Part shown: in pieces, positions 35,301 to 45,968 of the stretch | How positions within the stretch are numbered: the stretch's first letter is position 1 | Layout of the letters: every line of letters starts with the position of its first letter | Assembly: GCA_016987375.1 (NCBI GenBank) | Contig: PJRA01000216.1 | Location: forward strand, 1,865,856-1,929,855 | Direction of reading: 5' to 3' | DNA length: 64,000 bases | Source: Brachionus koreanus | Lineage: Eukaryota; Rotifera; Eurotatoria; Ploima; Brachionidae | Notes under the pieces: model-generated | Databases searched by the model: none | What the model saw: only the letters and a program-made list of their open reading frames with translations | Told to the model about the DNA's origin: nothing | Position numbers and translations under genes: made by a program

Positions 35301-36968
35301 AATTTTATTAATTTCACAAATCCGAGATTATAAATAAAATTGGAGCTAAAAAATATGTTGTGACAGGAAGGCCAATTTTTTATCAAAGAAGTATCCAATT
35401 TTGAACTTACTTAGCTACAAACATGCAAGTTCAATCCTGTCACTTTCATTCTATCTTTGGGAGAAAAAAAAAATTTTTTTCGAGCTATATTCTTAGGATT
35501 TTTTTTAATTCATACAAATTATTATTTAGAATGTAAAAAATAAGACCAATGCGCAATTAAATTTCATCGCAGATTTTTGAATTTTTGTAACATTTCAAAG
35601 CTTTATTTTAAGACTTTTGAAAAAGTATTTTAATTTCAAAAAATGTATTGAAATTTAATTGCGCATTTAAAATGTTTTGATCATTTTTGAAAAATGAAAT
35701 TTGATCAAAAATTTTACTTTGCCTATTGAAGGGGTTTTTAAGACCCACTTTAATAGCTTGAAAAACTTAATCTATTCAATAAATTTTTAAATTGATTAAT
35801 TGAATTCAAATCAATAAATTCTTTTGGTAGTCTGTTTCAATTACTTGAAACTCGATTAATAAAGAAATTGTGTCGCTAATAGCAATTACTAGCCAGTTGT
35901 TTCTCCAAAGTTAAATCATGGAATCTAAGATCTAGTCTTAGTCCATTAGAAGAATCTTTTTTGAATAAAACTGGATTTTACCAATTAATTTTGTAAAAAC
36001 CCTCAACGAACTTGAACATTTGAATTAGATTTCCTCGATTCCTTTTCATTTCCCAGGGTGTTCAAGCTCTGTGAATCTAGAACTTGCTCTGCAAAATGTT
36101 TCGGTTGATACAATACCAAAAGACAAATTATAAAATTTAAATTGCTAAAATAATTGCATATACAAACTTAGAATTAGCTGATGAATTAGCGGATTTACAA
36201 CTTATTAAAAATAGCTATTTAAATTATTTTTCAATCATTTTTTTGTTCAAAAATTTACAATGCAAAGGAGCTGTCTTAAAAAACATATAAACAAAATTAA
36301 TTTTTTTTAAGCTAATTTGGAAAATGATTACAATTGAACATATAATTACATATTAAGGATGTTTTAGATTGTATTTACATATTTTTCCATTATTAAATGT
36401 TATATGTATCAATTTTCAAACAAAACTGAGTCATCTGATATTTTTAAAGATTTTTTAATGTGACCTGTTAGTAAGTTATGGTCAACCTAATAAAGTAAAT
36501 CAAAAATATACTAATTCTATCTGCCACCTAGCAATTAAAATTTATGCAAAAAAATACCTAGTTTTTCAGAGAATTTTTAGCTATCATTTTAAAAAATTGA
36601 AAGAAAACTTCTTAGCTAATTACTTATACTTTCAAACTCAAAGGTCAAAAAAGTTTTTTCCCATTTTTGACTGACTAAAATTCGAAATTTCTTTTGCATG
36701 AGCATCTAAATCAATTCTTTTTATGCTATGGCGGAGTATGCCAAGCCATTAATTTTTCAGATATTCAAAAACATGCACAATATTAATAAAGAATTTGTTA
36801 AAATTACTGAGCTAATTATTAGAATATTTTTTTTTAATTTATTGTTTAAGGGAAATGAGATTAGCTTATCGGCATAAAATTCTGAGTGATTATGAATTTG
36901 AAGAAAGACTACTTAGACTGCAAACCGAACAAGAAATTCAAATTGACTTAAGCCAATTGAAAAAATAA
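32335..36968 (+). CDS. Unrecognised lysine/serine-rich protein, probably nuclear
   Basis: I do not recognise this family. Exons 32335-34385, 34442-34571, 34627-34703, 34762-34869 and 36851-36968 (TAA) join in phase into 827 residues. The first about 500 residues are low-complexity: an acidic Ser/Asp/Glu start (TSEDEEEILVYSDS), then runs rich in Lys/Asn/Ser with several basic clusters (KTKRKYEITYKK, KSKRGRRKKD, NGKSKKKNKKKNFAKKEKK) that could act as nuclear localisation signals. A more structured part follows from about residue 495 (IPKLKDLQKKRAEF, KYPYFGILFMIDEYV, DELTLSEAFILYKRF). The C-terminus is charged and probably helical (LGHRTRIRKERGEMRLAYRH, then EFEERLLRLQTEQE). The ATG follows a TTTTAG, so an upstream exon is possible. 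Intron 4 is about 2 kb and repeat-rich. Confidence 0.75.
35041..35244. mobile_element. TTAA-type (piggyBac-like) miniature element, diverged
   Basis: The left end is TTTA-CACTCAAAGGACCGGC. The right end, read in reverse complement, is TTAA-CACTCAAAGGATCGGC. It shares the CACTCAAA start with 41963-42200. An internal 26-bp direct duplication (GATAGTTAATTAAAAAATTA...) lies near 35142-35190. 204 bp, non-coding. Confidence 0.6.
35549..35721. repeat. Interspersed repeat with 17-bp inverted ends, copy 2
   Basis: ATGCGCAATTAAATTTC at 35549-35565 is the exact reverse complement of 35650-35666. The right part (35650-35721) matches 20424-20496 on the same strand. Confidence 0.5.
35800..36120 (-). pseudogene. 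Decayed non-LTR retrotransposon reverse-transcriptase fragment
   Basis: On the minus strand short blocks resemble the C-terminal part of the LINE at 63011-63690. SLNTLGNEK, then in another frame RNRGNLIQMFKFVEG, parallel LTNLRTRR and RGDLIQMYKLV. Several stops and frame changes show an old copy. Boundaries are approximate. Confidence 0.5.
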
Positions 36969-37379
36969 TCCAGTGAATTAATATTTGTTTTTGTTTTCTA
37001 TATTCCGAAAAGTTTAAATTTTTTGAATATCAATATTTCTTTTTTTTTTGTTGCATTTGAAAATAATAAAAACCATTTTGTTTAAATTTTCTAAAGCTTA
37101 TTAAATTAATAAATTTTTTTGAGAAATTCATATTTTTAAAATTAATTTTCGTATTTTAAAAAAATTAGAATACAAATAATTTTTTTTTTAGATTTTCAAG
37201 TTAAAATTATGTAAATTTAGATTTAGATTACTCATGATAAAATTAAAAATTTGATACTATGACAACATAATAAATTAAAGTAAACGGATTCTTGTTTGAA
37301 AACTTGTGAATGTTCTCAAACGAATTCGTTCTAAAGTTTGCTAATCATTTGACCGTTTTGTTATCAATCTAATATAATA

Positions 37380-40300
37380 ATGGCTCTTGTCCCTAAACAA
37401 GTCGATCTAAGTCAAAGTTCGCTGAAATTAATTCAAAAAGCTTTTAAACCATCCAAAAATAAAAATGAAACCAATCTCTTTCCGCAAATTAATGATCGCT
37501 CTTACCAAAAAATCAATCATTCAAGTAAATAAATAAATTTTGAGAATTTGATCTCAAATTTTGATATTCAAGTGGATAGTTCGCAAGAAAAGCCAGAAAT
37601 AAACTTAAAACAGCTAGAATGGTTGTTGGAGTTGGATAAAACTACTGAAGATAGGTTTGATAATTGTTGAAAAATTTTTCAATTTATTTACTCTTGAAAA
37701 GAAATCAATCACATCAGATTTTTATGGAAAATTACAAGAAAATATTTTTAAATGAAAATGTTGAAAAAGGAAAAAAAAATGAGAGGTATTTTAGAAAATT
37801 TTCTTTTTCTATTTTTCCAAATTAAGCTTTAAGTGACCAAGTTTGGAAAAGATTGCTAAAAACGAAGCAAACTGAAATACATAAGTCTAATCCGCAAAAA
37901 TTCTTAGCAATAAAACATATTGAAAATAGTGAAGACAGTGATGACAACGAAGACAATATTTATGAAGTGGATTCCCACAATGTTGGTTTATATTTGGAAA
38001 AAATTCATCAAAAAACAGATGAAATTGTTGATCCATTTTTGAAAAAATTGGAATCGATAAGAAAACTACGAAAAATTTTAAAAAAATAGTAAAATATAAT
38101 TTTAGCTTTAGATCTATTTATTTCTGAGTGCTTTTAGTCCATTTGAAAGAAAAGATGAAGATAACATGAAAATTTATGAAATTTTGAAGAATTTTGATGA
38201 GTTTTTAAACGTATTGCCTCCAATTCAAAGAAACGATAAATTTTTGCTTCAACGACTATGCGGTTACGCACAGCTCGAGACTGTTTCAATCAAATCAACG
38301 CCTGGTAATCATTTCTTAGCTTATTCTAATAAATAATTTCTTCTAAAAGTGTTTGGAAATTTTGGGCTTTATATGGTTTTAAAAGGATCTGCAAAGCCTT
38401 TGTCGATCCCTCATTTAAATCAATTTTTCACTAAGCTCAGACCTGTTACACCTGAAGCTCCAGAAAATGGACAAATTGTAAACATTGAAGTCTATTTTTA
38501 AAAGAATTTAAAAATATAACTTAGCTTGGTGTTGGTTCATGTTTTGGCACCTTGTCACATTTATACGGAAGAGAAATGACCACAAGGTAAATTAATTCAA
38601 TAAATTTTCAATTAATTCAATAAATTAATTCAAAGAATGTTTCGAGTTGTCACAAATGAAGATAAATGTGAATTTTTAAAAATATCAATTACTAATTATG
38701 AAAAAATTTTCAAAGTAAAACCAATTTTTTGCTCATATCAAAAAAAATTTTATAGTTTAGTAGACTTAAGAAAACAAAAATTTTAAATTAAATTAATTGA
38801 AAAATCATGGGCTATCTATCTAAGATATGCAGCACCTTAAAATATACTCTAAAATATGAAAGATTTAATTTTAAAAATTTTCTCAGTTTTGCATTCATCA
38901 AATTAAAACTTTTTTTCTATTTATAAAAAGTGTTCCATGTTTTATAAAAAAAAAAGAAATCTTTTTAGCAGTTAAGTTTACGAGAAACTTTTAAATAAAC
39001 TAAATCTGTATATTTATTTATTAATTTATTTTATTTCAATGAATGTATTGCAGGCGATATTCAAGTGATATAAAATTCAAAAATAAAATTTAATACATAC
39101 GACCAAGTTTAAGTGTAGTCTAAAAAAATAAACAAATTTAAGCTATTAATTTTTTTTAATCTTAATTATTATTATTCATTTTATTTTCTTTTTTATCCCT
39201 TTTTTTCCTTATTTTTATCTTATTTGTAGACACCTACAATAAAATCGACGAAATTAGTCTTTTGAAACTATTGATGTTCAGTTTTACATCTTCAAAAAAA
39301 TTTTTTTTTTCTCCTAGATATTCATTTTTTTTGAGTGCTAGCTTTTAATCACTTAAATTTCTAAATTTTTTACTAATTTTCCTTAATGATTTCATTTTTA
39401 CTTTATTTGCTAGAAATTCTAAATTTTATTTAACAATAAAAATTAATAAAAAAAATTCTGATTTATCTCATTTTGATAAAAACATAAGTAAAGTTTAATT
39501 ATTCTGTTTTAGATTTATTAGTTTAATTATTAAACTCGGTCTGGTAATTTGATCGGATTTTAAAGCTAATCCGATACAAAAATTCTGTATTAGCAAGTTT
39601 TTTTGTATTGAATAGATTATTGATGTTATGGGAATTTACAATTTGGTCGGAATTCCGAAAATTCCGGATATTTGAGCACCGGAATAACAAGGTTAGAGTG
39701 TATACAATAAAAGTAGACGTTGAAATTTTCAAAATTTTTTTCTCCAAAGCGGACAATACAAATTGAGTTCGTAAATGCATAGGCTATCAAATTTTAAAGT
39801 GCTATTACGCCCTCATTCTTGATAACAAAATTTATCAAATAAGTTCTTCTTAATTTATTTTATTTGATTCTATCAATAATTTGATTAATTTATAAATAAT
39901 ATTTTCAATTTCGATTTCAATCACTTTTTCTTTAATTTAAGAAAAATTATGTACAATATCAGTAAAATAAGTGATGCAAATAGAAATTTAGATGAAAAAA
40001 AAATTAATAGCCATTTTTTCAATTTTAAATTTATTATTTTTAACTTCCCAAAAAAATTAGCAGTTATTTGGCTTTATATTTAATTCAAATCAATAATTAA
40101 ATTCAAATAAGGATATTTTTTTTTTACAGAAAATTAGTGATGAGGAGCGTGAAGCAAAAATACAAGCGATAAAAATATGTAAAGGATACAGCTCTTGGCC
40201 TAAGCATACAATTGAAGAATTAATGGAAATTTTCGAGTGGAAAACATTTTTACCAAATACAAGTAATAACTAAATTGTTAACTTTTTGCTTTGGTATTGT

Positions 40301-40993
40301 TGGTTAGACTGACTAGGTGTGCTGAAGTTGGTCGTTTGGGAAAATTTTGTTAAATTTTATAGAATAGTTAAATAAAAAAAAAATTTTCCCAAAGTTGACA
40401 TCAAAAAGTTTAATTATAATTGCAACTATGCTTATTCTACTATATTTTTCTAGTTTTAACAAGCGAAGGGTATAGGTGTCCGTTTATTGGTTTTATCAAC
40501 CAAGGAGAATGTCATGTACTGCGCAAAGTAGATGTACCTTATTTTAATAAGAAAACTGGCAAAAAAGAAAAGCATATGAAACAGGTTGTAATTGGTAAAT
40601 TGAAAGAAACAGATTCTTTTGGTGAATTCAGTGTTACCTTAAAAGAGCCGATGACTTGTTCAATTGTAACTGAAACAAATTGTAAATTGGGTATTATTTC
40701 ATATGATAAAATATCGAGTAATTATTTTGACTACATAATTAAACAAAAAAGCTATTTTTATCCTTTTAGAACTAGATAACATAACCCTACGTTTATTACT
40801 TCAGACTAGTACAAGAAATTTTGCTGATTTATCACAAAAATATATCTATGAAAAGTTTATAGAACAAGAGAAGAAAAAAGAATGGAAAGATTTTAAAAAT
40901 TGTGTGGTCAATGATGTTATTGATAAATATGGAATTGTTTCTGGAGCAGGCAAATACAAAACGACAAGCGATGCTCAACTCAAATCAAAATAA
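37380..40993 (+). CDS. Protein with two degenerate cyclic-nucleotide-binding-like folds
   Basis: Eleven exons: 37380-37524, 37573-37654, 37702-37785, 37852-38088, 38138-38304, 38350-38477, 38525-38586, 38636-38714, 40130-40262, 40454-40717, 40770-40993 (TAA), 534 residues. Exon 4 acceptor is my choice by phase and less sure than the rest. After a charged N-terminal region, residues about 230-330 resemble a cNMP-binding beta roll (PPIQRNDKFLLQRLCGYAQL, FGLYMVLKGSAKP, SCFGTLSHLYGREM, FRVVTNEDKCEFLKIS). A second, clearer fold at about 370-470 has GFINQGECHVLRKV and the cassette-like SFGEFSV...EPMTCSIVTETNCKLGIIS. The FGE of the phosphate-binding cassette is kept but the usual Arg before the final Ala/Thr is absent, so nucleotide binding is doubtful. 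Similarity to CNBD1/CNBD2-type proteins is inferred. Confidence 0.72.
38715..40129 (+). other. Large intron of the cNMP-fold gene
   Basis: 1.4 kb, AT-rich, from GTAAAA to the TTTTTACAG acceptor. One minus-strand open frame near 39523-39780 lacks coding character. No repeat was identified. Confidence 0.5.
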
Positions 40994-41419
40994 AACGAAA
41001 ATTGTATATTAAAAATTTGAACAATAATATTCAAATATTTTAATAAAATAAAAAAGCATTTTTCTGTATTATGTTTGATTTTTAAAAATTAAAGAAATAT
41101 TGAGTCTAATATGCTGCACTAACCAGGCATCAGCACTGATTTTTTTTTAAGTATCAGGTTTGGGTTAGGATTGAGTTTGTAGTGAAGACCCGATCCTGAA
41201 CCAACTCACTTTTTTCGGATACCTAGAACAGATTTGGTAGTCTTTTAGTTACCAACCAAAACCGGATTGCTTTCTTCTCCATAAAATTTATTAGATCGTT
41301 ATGAATTGGCTACCCAAAAAATTGAGTAAAAGACTATCAAGTCTGTATAGATAGCTTATAGTAAAACAAGATTAATTTATTTAAAATTTTCTGGATAAAC
41401 CTATTTTTTATAGAATATT

Positions 41420-41641
41420 TTAACACTAGAACGTCCGAGGGGTTTTTAGACCTCTTTTTGAAAAATTAAAACTTTGATTTTATTACATATAAATAAAATT
41501 TTAAAAAATGATCTTTATAAGCTAAAAATCTTGATTGTAATTTTTTAGAAAATTAATAAATTTTCAAAGAAAATGTTTAATTTATCTTTATAACTTTATT
41601 TGAAATTTTTATGAGAAATCAGCCGGGCTTTCTAGTGTTAA
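41420..41641. mobile_element. TTAA-flanked piggyBac-like MITE, type A
   Basis: Flanked by TTAA at 41420-41423 and 41638-41641. The termini are CACTAGAACG and, inverted, CACTAGAAAG, with a GC-richer subterminal segment (GTCCGAGGGGTTTTTAGACC at the left, AGCCGGGC at the right). TTAA targets and CACTAGAA-like ends fit the piggyBac superfamily. 214 bp between the TTAA sites, non-coding. Confidence 0.75.
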
Positions 41642-41962
41642 GGAGTAGCAGACTTGTAAAGGTAAAGTATGAACCTGAATCATTTAAAAATAGAGGAATT
41701 AGAACAATAAAAACACGACATGGATCAGAGCTTTTTGAAAAAAAAAAATTTAATTGTATCTATTTTCGTTCAAAAATTTAAAACTATTTTATTTTGTTTA
41801 TTTTTAAAATTAATTCAATAAATAAGTTTTAATCAAAGAAAAACTATGATTACTAGATTCAAAAAGAAGTTTCTGATCGTAATATTTACATTAGTAACCT
41901 TGGATCCGTCTTTCTGTTCTGTTCCTTAAATTTTTTTGGAGCAAATAATCTAATGCTCCATG

Positions 41963-42200
41963 TTAACACTCAAAAACCGGATGACTTTTTTGACCCTTTT
42001 ATTTAAATCTTTTTTAATGCTTTTTTTCAATGAAAATAAAATTATTTTATAGAAAAAATTAAATAATTTTATAAAATTTTTGATTTCAGATATGATTGAA
42101 AAAAAAAATTATAAAAAAATGATTAAATTTATTGAATAAAAAACAAATAAACGAAGTTACAAAAGGAGTTCAAAAGACCCCTTCGGTTTTTGAGTGTTAA
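41963..42200. mobile_element. TTAA-flanked piggyBac-like MITE, type B
   Basis: TTAA at 41963-41966 and 42197-42200. The left end CACTCAAAAACCGGATGACT is matched by the inverted right end CACTCAAAAACCGAAGGGGT, followed by a pyrimidine-rich CCTTTT in both. Related ends occur at 17168-17229 and 35041-35244. Confidence 0.78.
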
Positions 42201-44024
42201 GTTATAGGCTAATGTTCTAGTTAGCTAATTAATGCAATGATACCGTCAGTAATGTAGCTATATCGATAAGTATCGATACCAGTGGTATGGAACTGGTTGG
42301 CAGTCCTATAAATAGCAGAGAATTTAAAGTATTTTTTGCAATAAATAGATGAAAGCAATGGTAAGCCTTTTTTAAAAATTTAGTCGTCAAGGATTTTTTA
42401 AGTGATATTATTCTTAAAAAATGAAAACAATAAGGTTCAAGTGAATTTAAATCAGAGCTCCATTAAGTAGTTAATAAGACGCTTTGATATTATGTATTTT
42501 AAAATCTAGAAAATATAATCAAAAAATCATATGACGCATTTAGAATTTGTTGTAACTATTTTTTTTGAAAATAGATTATAAAAAAAAGGTAAAATTTTGT
42601 TTTATTTAACTCATAAATAACTTACATGGAAAATATTGAAATTTTTAATTTTAGATTTTATTTGTTTTTTTTTTTAAATTAAATTGATTAAAAGTTAACT
42701 AAAGAGACTAATGGTAAATATTCTTTTTTAAAAAAATCATCGTTAAATAATTAATTGTTTAATGATTTAATTATTTTTTTATTTATTGTTGTAGATAAAA
42801 TAATCTTTAACCAATTTAATAAATAAAAATAATTCAAATCATCTGGAGTTCTAAGGAAGCATCATAAAAAATAAAAATTAAAAGCAAGCTTTTAATGACT
42901 GATTTTAGTAAACAAAAATTATGCTGAAATATTAAATGATAATATTTCTTTACTTGTTTTTAGAAGTCATAATATGCCAATTTATTAGAATTTTTCAGCT
43001 ACTTTTTCTAAAAATTTAAATTTTTTAATTAATCAATATTTCAATAAATTTGAAAAACAGATAAAAAAACAGAAAAATAAACCAAACTTAATTGCTTTGA
43101 AATGGTATAAATTAAATTGAAAACAAAAAATCCTCGAGTACCATAATGAACGAGTTTTTCAGTTTGAAATGCGTCAAAGTGTTTAATCAAGTTTTGATAT
43201 GTTTATTTTTTATTGATTATATCATTTTATGAAAATTAGTAGATTTTTATTAATAATTTTTTTGTATTTTCTTCGACGCATTTAACTAAAAATCAAATGT
43301 AATATAAACAAAATAAAATTTAAAAAATACTAAGTCATTACGAAAAATTTTGGAAATTCAACCACTCCCTTTATTCACCTGTACAAAAGAAAATTCTAAT
43401 TATCAATAGAAACTAAACTAAATAGTATATAAGTTAGCATTTTTGATTGCTTTAAAAAAAGACAGAATAATTTTATCTCAATACTTTATACTATAAATCT
43501 TTCTATAAGTTAAAATATTTTTTTATTGACCTCTTAGATGGAATTTATTCATGTCAAATAATAAAGAAATTTGATTATTTTCCTGATCCTATATACAAGT
43601 TTTACTTATGCTTTACTTGACAAATAAGCATGAATACTATCTTTTTATAATATTAAAACACATAATAATTTTTGGATATTTTTTATTTTAATTCATAACG
43701 CAAAGAATAATTTATTATGTGAAGACAAGAGAATAGGTATTTATCAAACTAGTTTAGTTTAAAATGGATACAAGATTGTTATCAACAAAAAATTTACCTT
43801 GCGATTCATTTTAAATGCTTTTTGGGAGGCAGTTAGATCATTATCTGAAGCTTACATAATATAACATCAAGTCTACTAAATTTTAGTATATGCATTTAAT
43901 ACTTGAATTTTTTTGCAATATTTTTAATTTAAATTTTTTTTAAATATTTTTATTTTATCATGCTTATATTCGAAGATAACTAGTTATGAATCATTTTTAG
44001 CTTTATTTAGAATAAAATATTATC

Positions 44025-45968
44025 ATGTTGTGTAACAACAATGTCAGTATTAATGCAATTCGATTGTTTTCATCTCTTCAGAACAAAATATTTGTACCAG
44101 TTGCTACATTAACTCAGACAACAAACAATAATTTGGTAAGTTGTCATCACTAAAATTTTATCTAGTTTTTAGATTTAAAGATGATTTAAAAAAAAGGTTA
44201 AAAATTAAAAATATTTGTTTAAAATTTAATAATTTAAATTGAAAAATTAATAATTTTAGAAAAGCACTAAGCCAGAATTTAAAATATCTGAAAGTGATTC
44301 AAAAATTCAAAAATGTCTTACAATGGAAACACTGTGCTCGACAGTTAAAAATGTTCAATATGCCGTCAGAGGAAAAGTTGTTATTCGTGCTGCAGAGCTA
44401 GAAAAAGAATTAAAAAATGTAATTTTTTTTATTGATTGATTTTTTATTTTTAGATAATTTTTATTTAGGGCGTGTCAAAACCATTTGAAAGAGTTATTAG
44501 AGCTAATATAGGCGACTGCCATGCTACTGGACAAAAACCGATTACATTTTTGCGTCAAGTGATGGCTATTTGTGCATACCCGGATTTGTTAGAAATTTCT
44601 GATTTTCCTCAAGATGCAAAAGAAAAAGCAAAAGAATTGTTGAATGCTTGTGGTGGAGGCAGTGTTGGGGCTTATACTGATAGTGCTGGCTTAGATATAG
44701 TTAGAAAACACATAGCAGAGTTTATCAAAAACAGAGATGGAGGTATTTCTTGTGATCCAGACAATATATTTTTAACAACTGGTGCAAGTGGTGGAATTAA
44801 GATAATGATGGAAATGCTTTTAAATGGACCAAATGAAACTCCTGCTGGATTTATGATACCGATTCCGCAATATCCTCTCTATTCTGCCACTATATCCGAA
44901 TACAATGCTGAACAAATTGGTTATTATTTGGATGAAGATAACAACTGGAGTCTGAGCATTGAAGAACTAGAAAGATCCTATCAAGAATCATTGAAACGTT
45001 GCCAGCCGAAAGCAATTTGTATCATTAATCCAGGAAATCCAACTGGTCAAGTTCTGAGTCTAGAAAATATGCAACAAATTGTCAAATGGGCTTATGATAA
45101 AAGACTTTTTATTTTAGCCGATGAAGTAAAAATTATACATTTTTTTTTTTTTTTTCTAAAATTTCATTAATTATTAATCAATTGAAATTAAAAATTGAAT
45201 TAACAAAAAGGTTTATCAGGACAATGTATATGCTGAAGGAATGAAGTTTCATTCATTTAAAAAAGTAGCTGCTGAGCTTGGTTACCCTTATTCGCAAATA
45301 GAAATAGCTTCGTTTTATTCAACAAGCAAAGGATTTATGGGTGAATGTGGTGCCAGAGCTGGTTATTTTGAAGTAGTGAATATGGACGAAGATGTTAAAG
45401 CTGAATTAAAAAAATTGTCTTCAGCTCAATTGTGTAGCTCGGTTTTAGGACAAGTATGTATGGATACAATTGTCAATCCACCTAAGCCAGGAGAACCATC
45501 GTATGAACTGTTTATGAAAGAAAAACAAGGTGTTTTGAGCAGTTTAAAAGAAAAGGCACAACTAGTCACTGAATTGTTAAACAAAATTGATGGGATTAAA
45601 TGTAATCCAGTGCAAGGAGCTATGTATGCTTTTCCTCAAATAACCATTCCACCAAAAGCTATTCAACATGCCAAAGTAACAAAAATTTACCATTAAATAT
45701 ATTTCAGAATTAAATCTAAATGAGCAAAAATTAAATTTTTAATAATAAATAATTTTTTAAAAAGGAAAACGGAATGGAACCGGACATGTTTTATTGCTTG
45801 GAATTAATAAATCAAACTGGCATTTGTGTTGTTCCAGGCTCTGGTTTTCATCAGAGACCAGGAACATATCATTTCAGGACAACAATTTTACCACCAACAG
45901 ATCAAATAAAATCACTTTTGTCTAAATTTGAGAAATTTCATGTGAGTTTTTTGAAGGAGTGGTCTTAA
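44025..45968 (+). CDS. GPT2: Alanine aminotransferase, copy 2 (probably mitochondrial)
   Basis: PLP-dependent alanine:2-oxoglutarate transaminase. Exons 44025-44135, 44260-44418, 44469-45125, 45211-45675, 45765-45968 (TAA), 531 residues. The first exon encodes a Ser/Asn/Arg-bearing N-terminus with no acidic residues ([20 protein letters not shown]), which looks like a mitochondrial presequence; copy 1 lacks it. Catalytic features equal copy 1: [46 protein letters not shown]. Exons 3-5 have exactly the lengths of copy 1 exons 2-4 (657, 465, 204 nt). The 5' half of exon 3 differs clearly from copy 1, but from about 44814 to 45949 exons and introns are nearly identical, suggesting recent sequence exchange. 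The mitochondrial assignment is inference from the N-terminus. Confidence 0.95.

Larger units (their letters stand above)
34870..36850 (+). other. Large intron 4 of the lysine-rich gene, repeat-bearing
   Basis: Holds a TTAA-type miniature element (35041-35244), a 17-bp inverted repeat plus shared repeat (35549-35721), and a decayed LINE fragment on the minus strand (about 35800-36120). It ends at the TTTAAG acceptor before 36851. Confidence 0.6.
40994..44024. other. Intergenic with two TTAA-type miniature elements
   Basis: About 3 kb. Apart from the elements at 41420-41641 and 41963-42200, the region from about 42200 to 44000 is plain AT-rich sequence with nothing recognised. Confidence 0.5.

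Noticed and set aside
39523..39780. Minus-strand open frame in the cNMP-fold gene intron
   Set aside because: No motif and no splice neighbours; typical random frame in AT-rich DNA.
40335..40405. Hairpin GGGAAAATTTT...AAAATTTTCCC as a regulatory structure
   Set aside because: A short AT-dominated palindrome inside an intron is expected by chance at this base composition.
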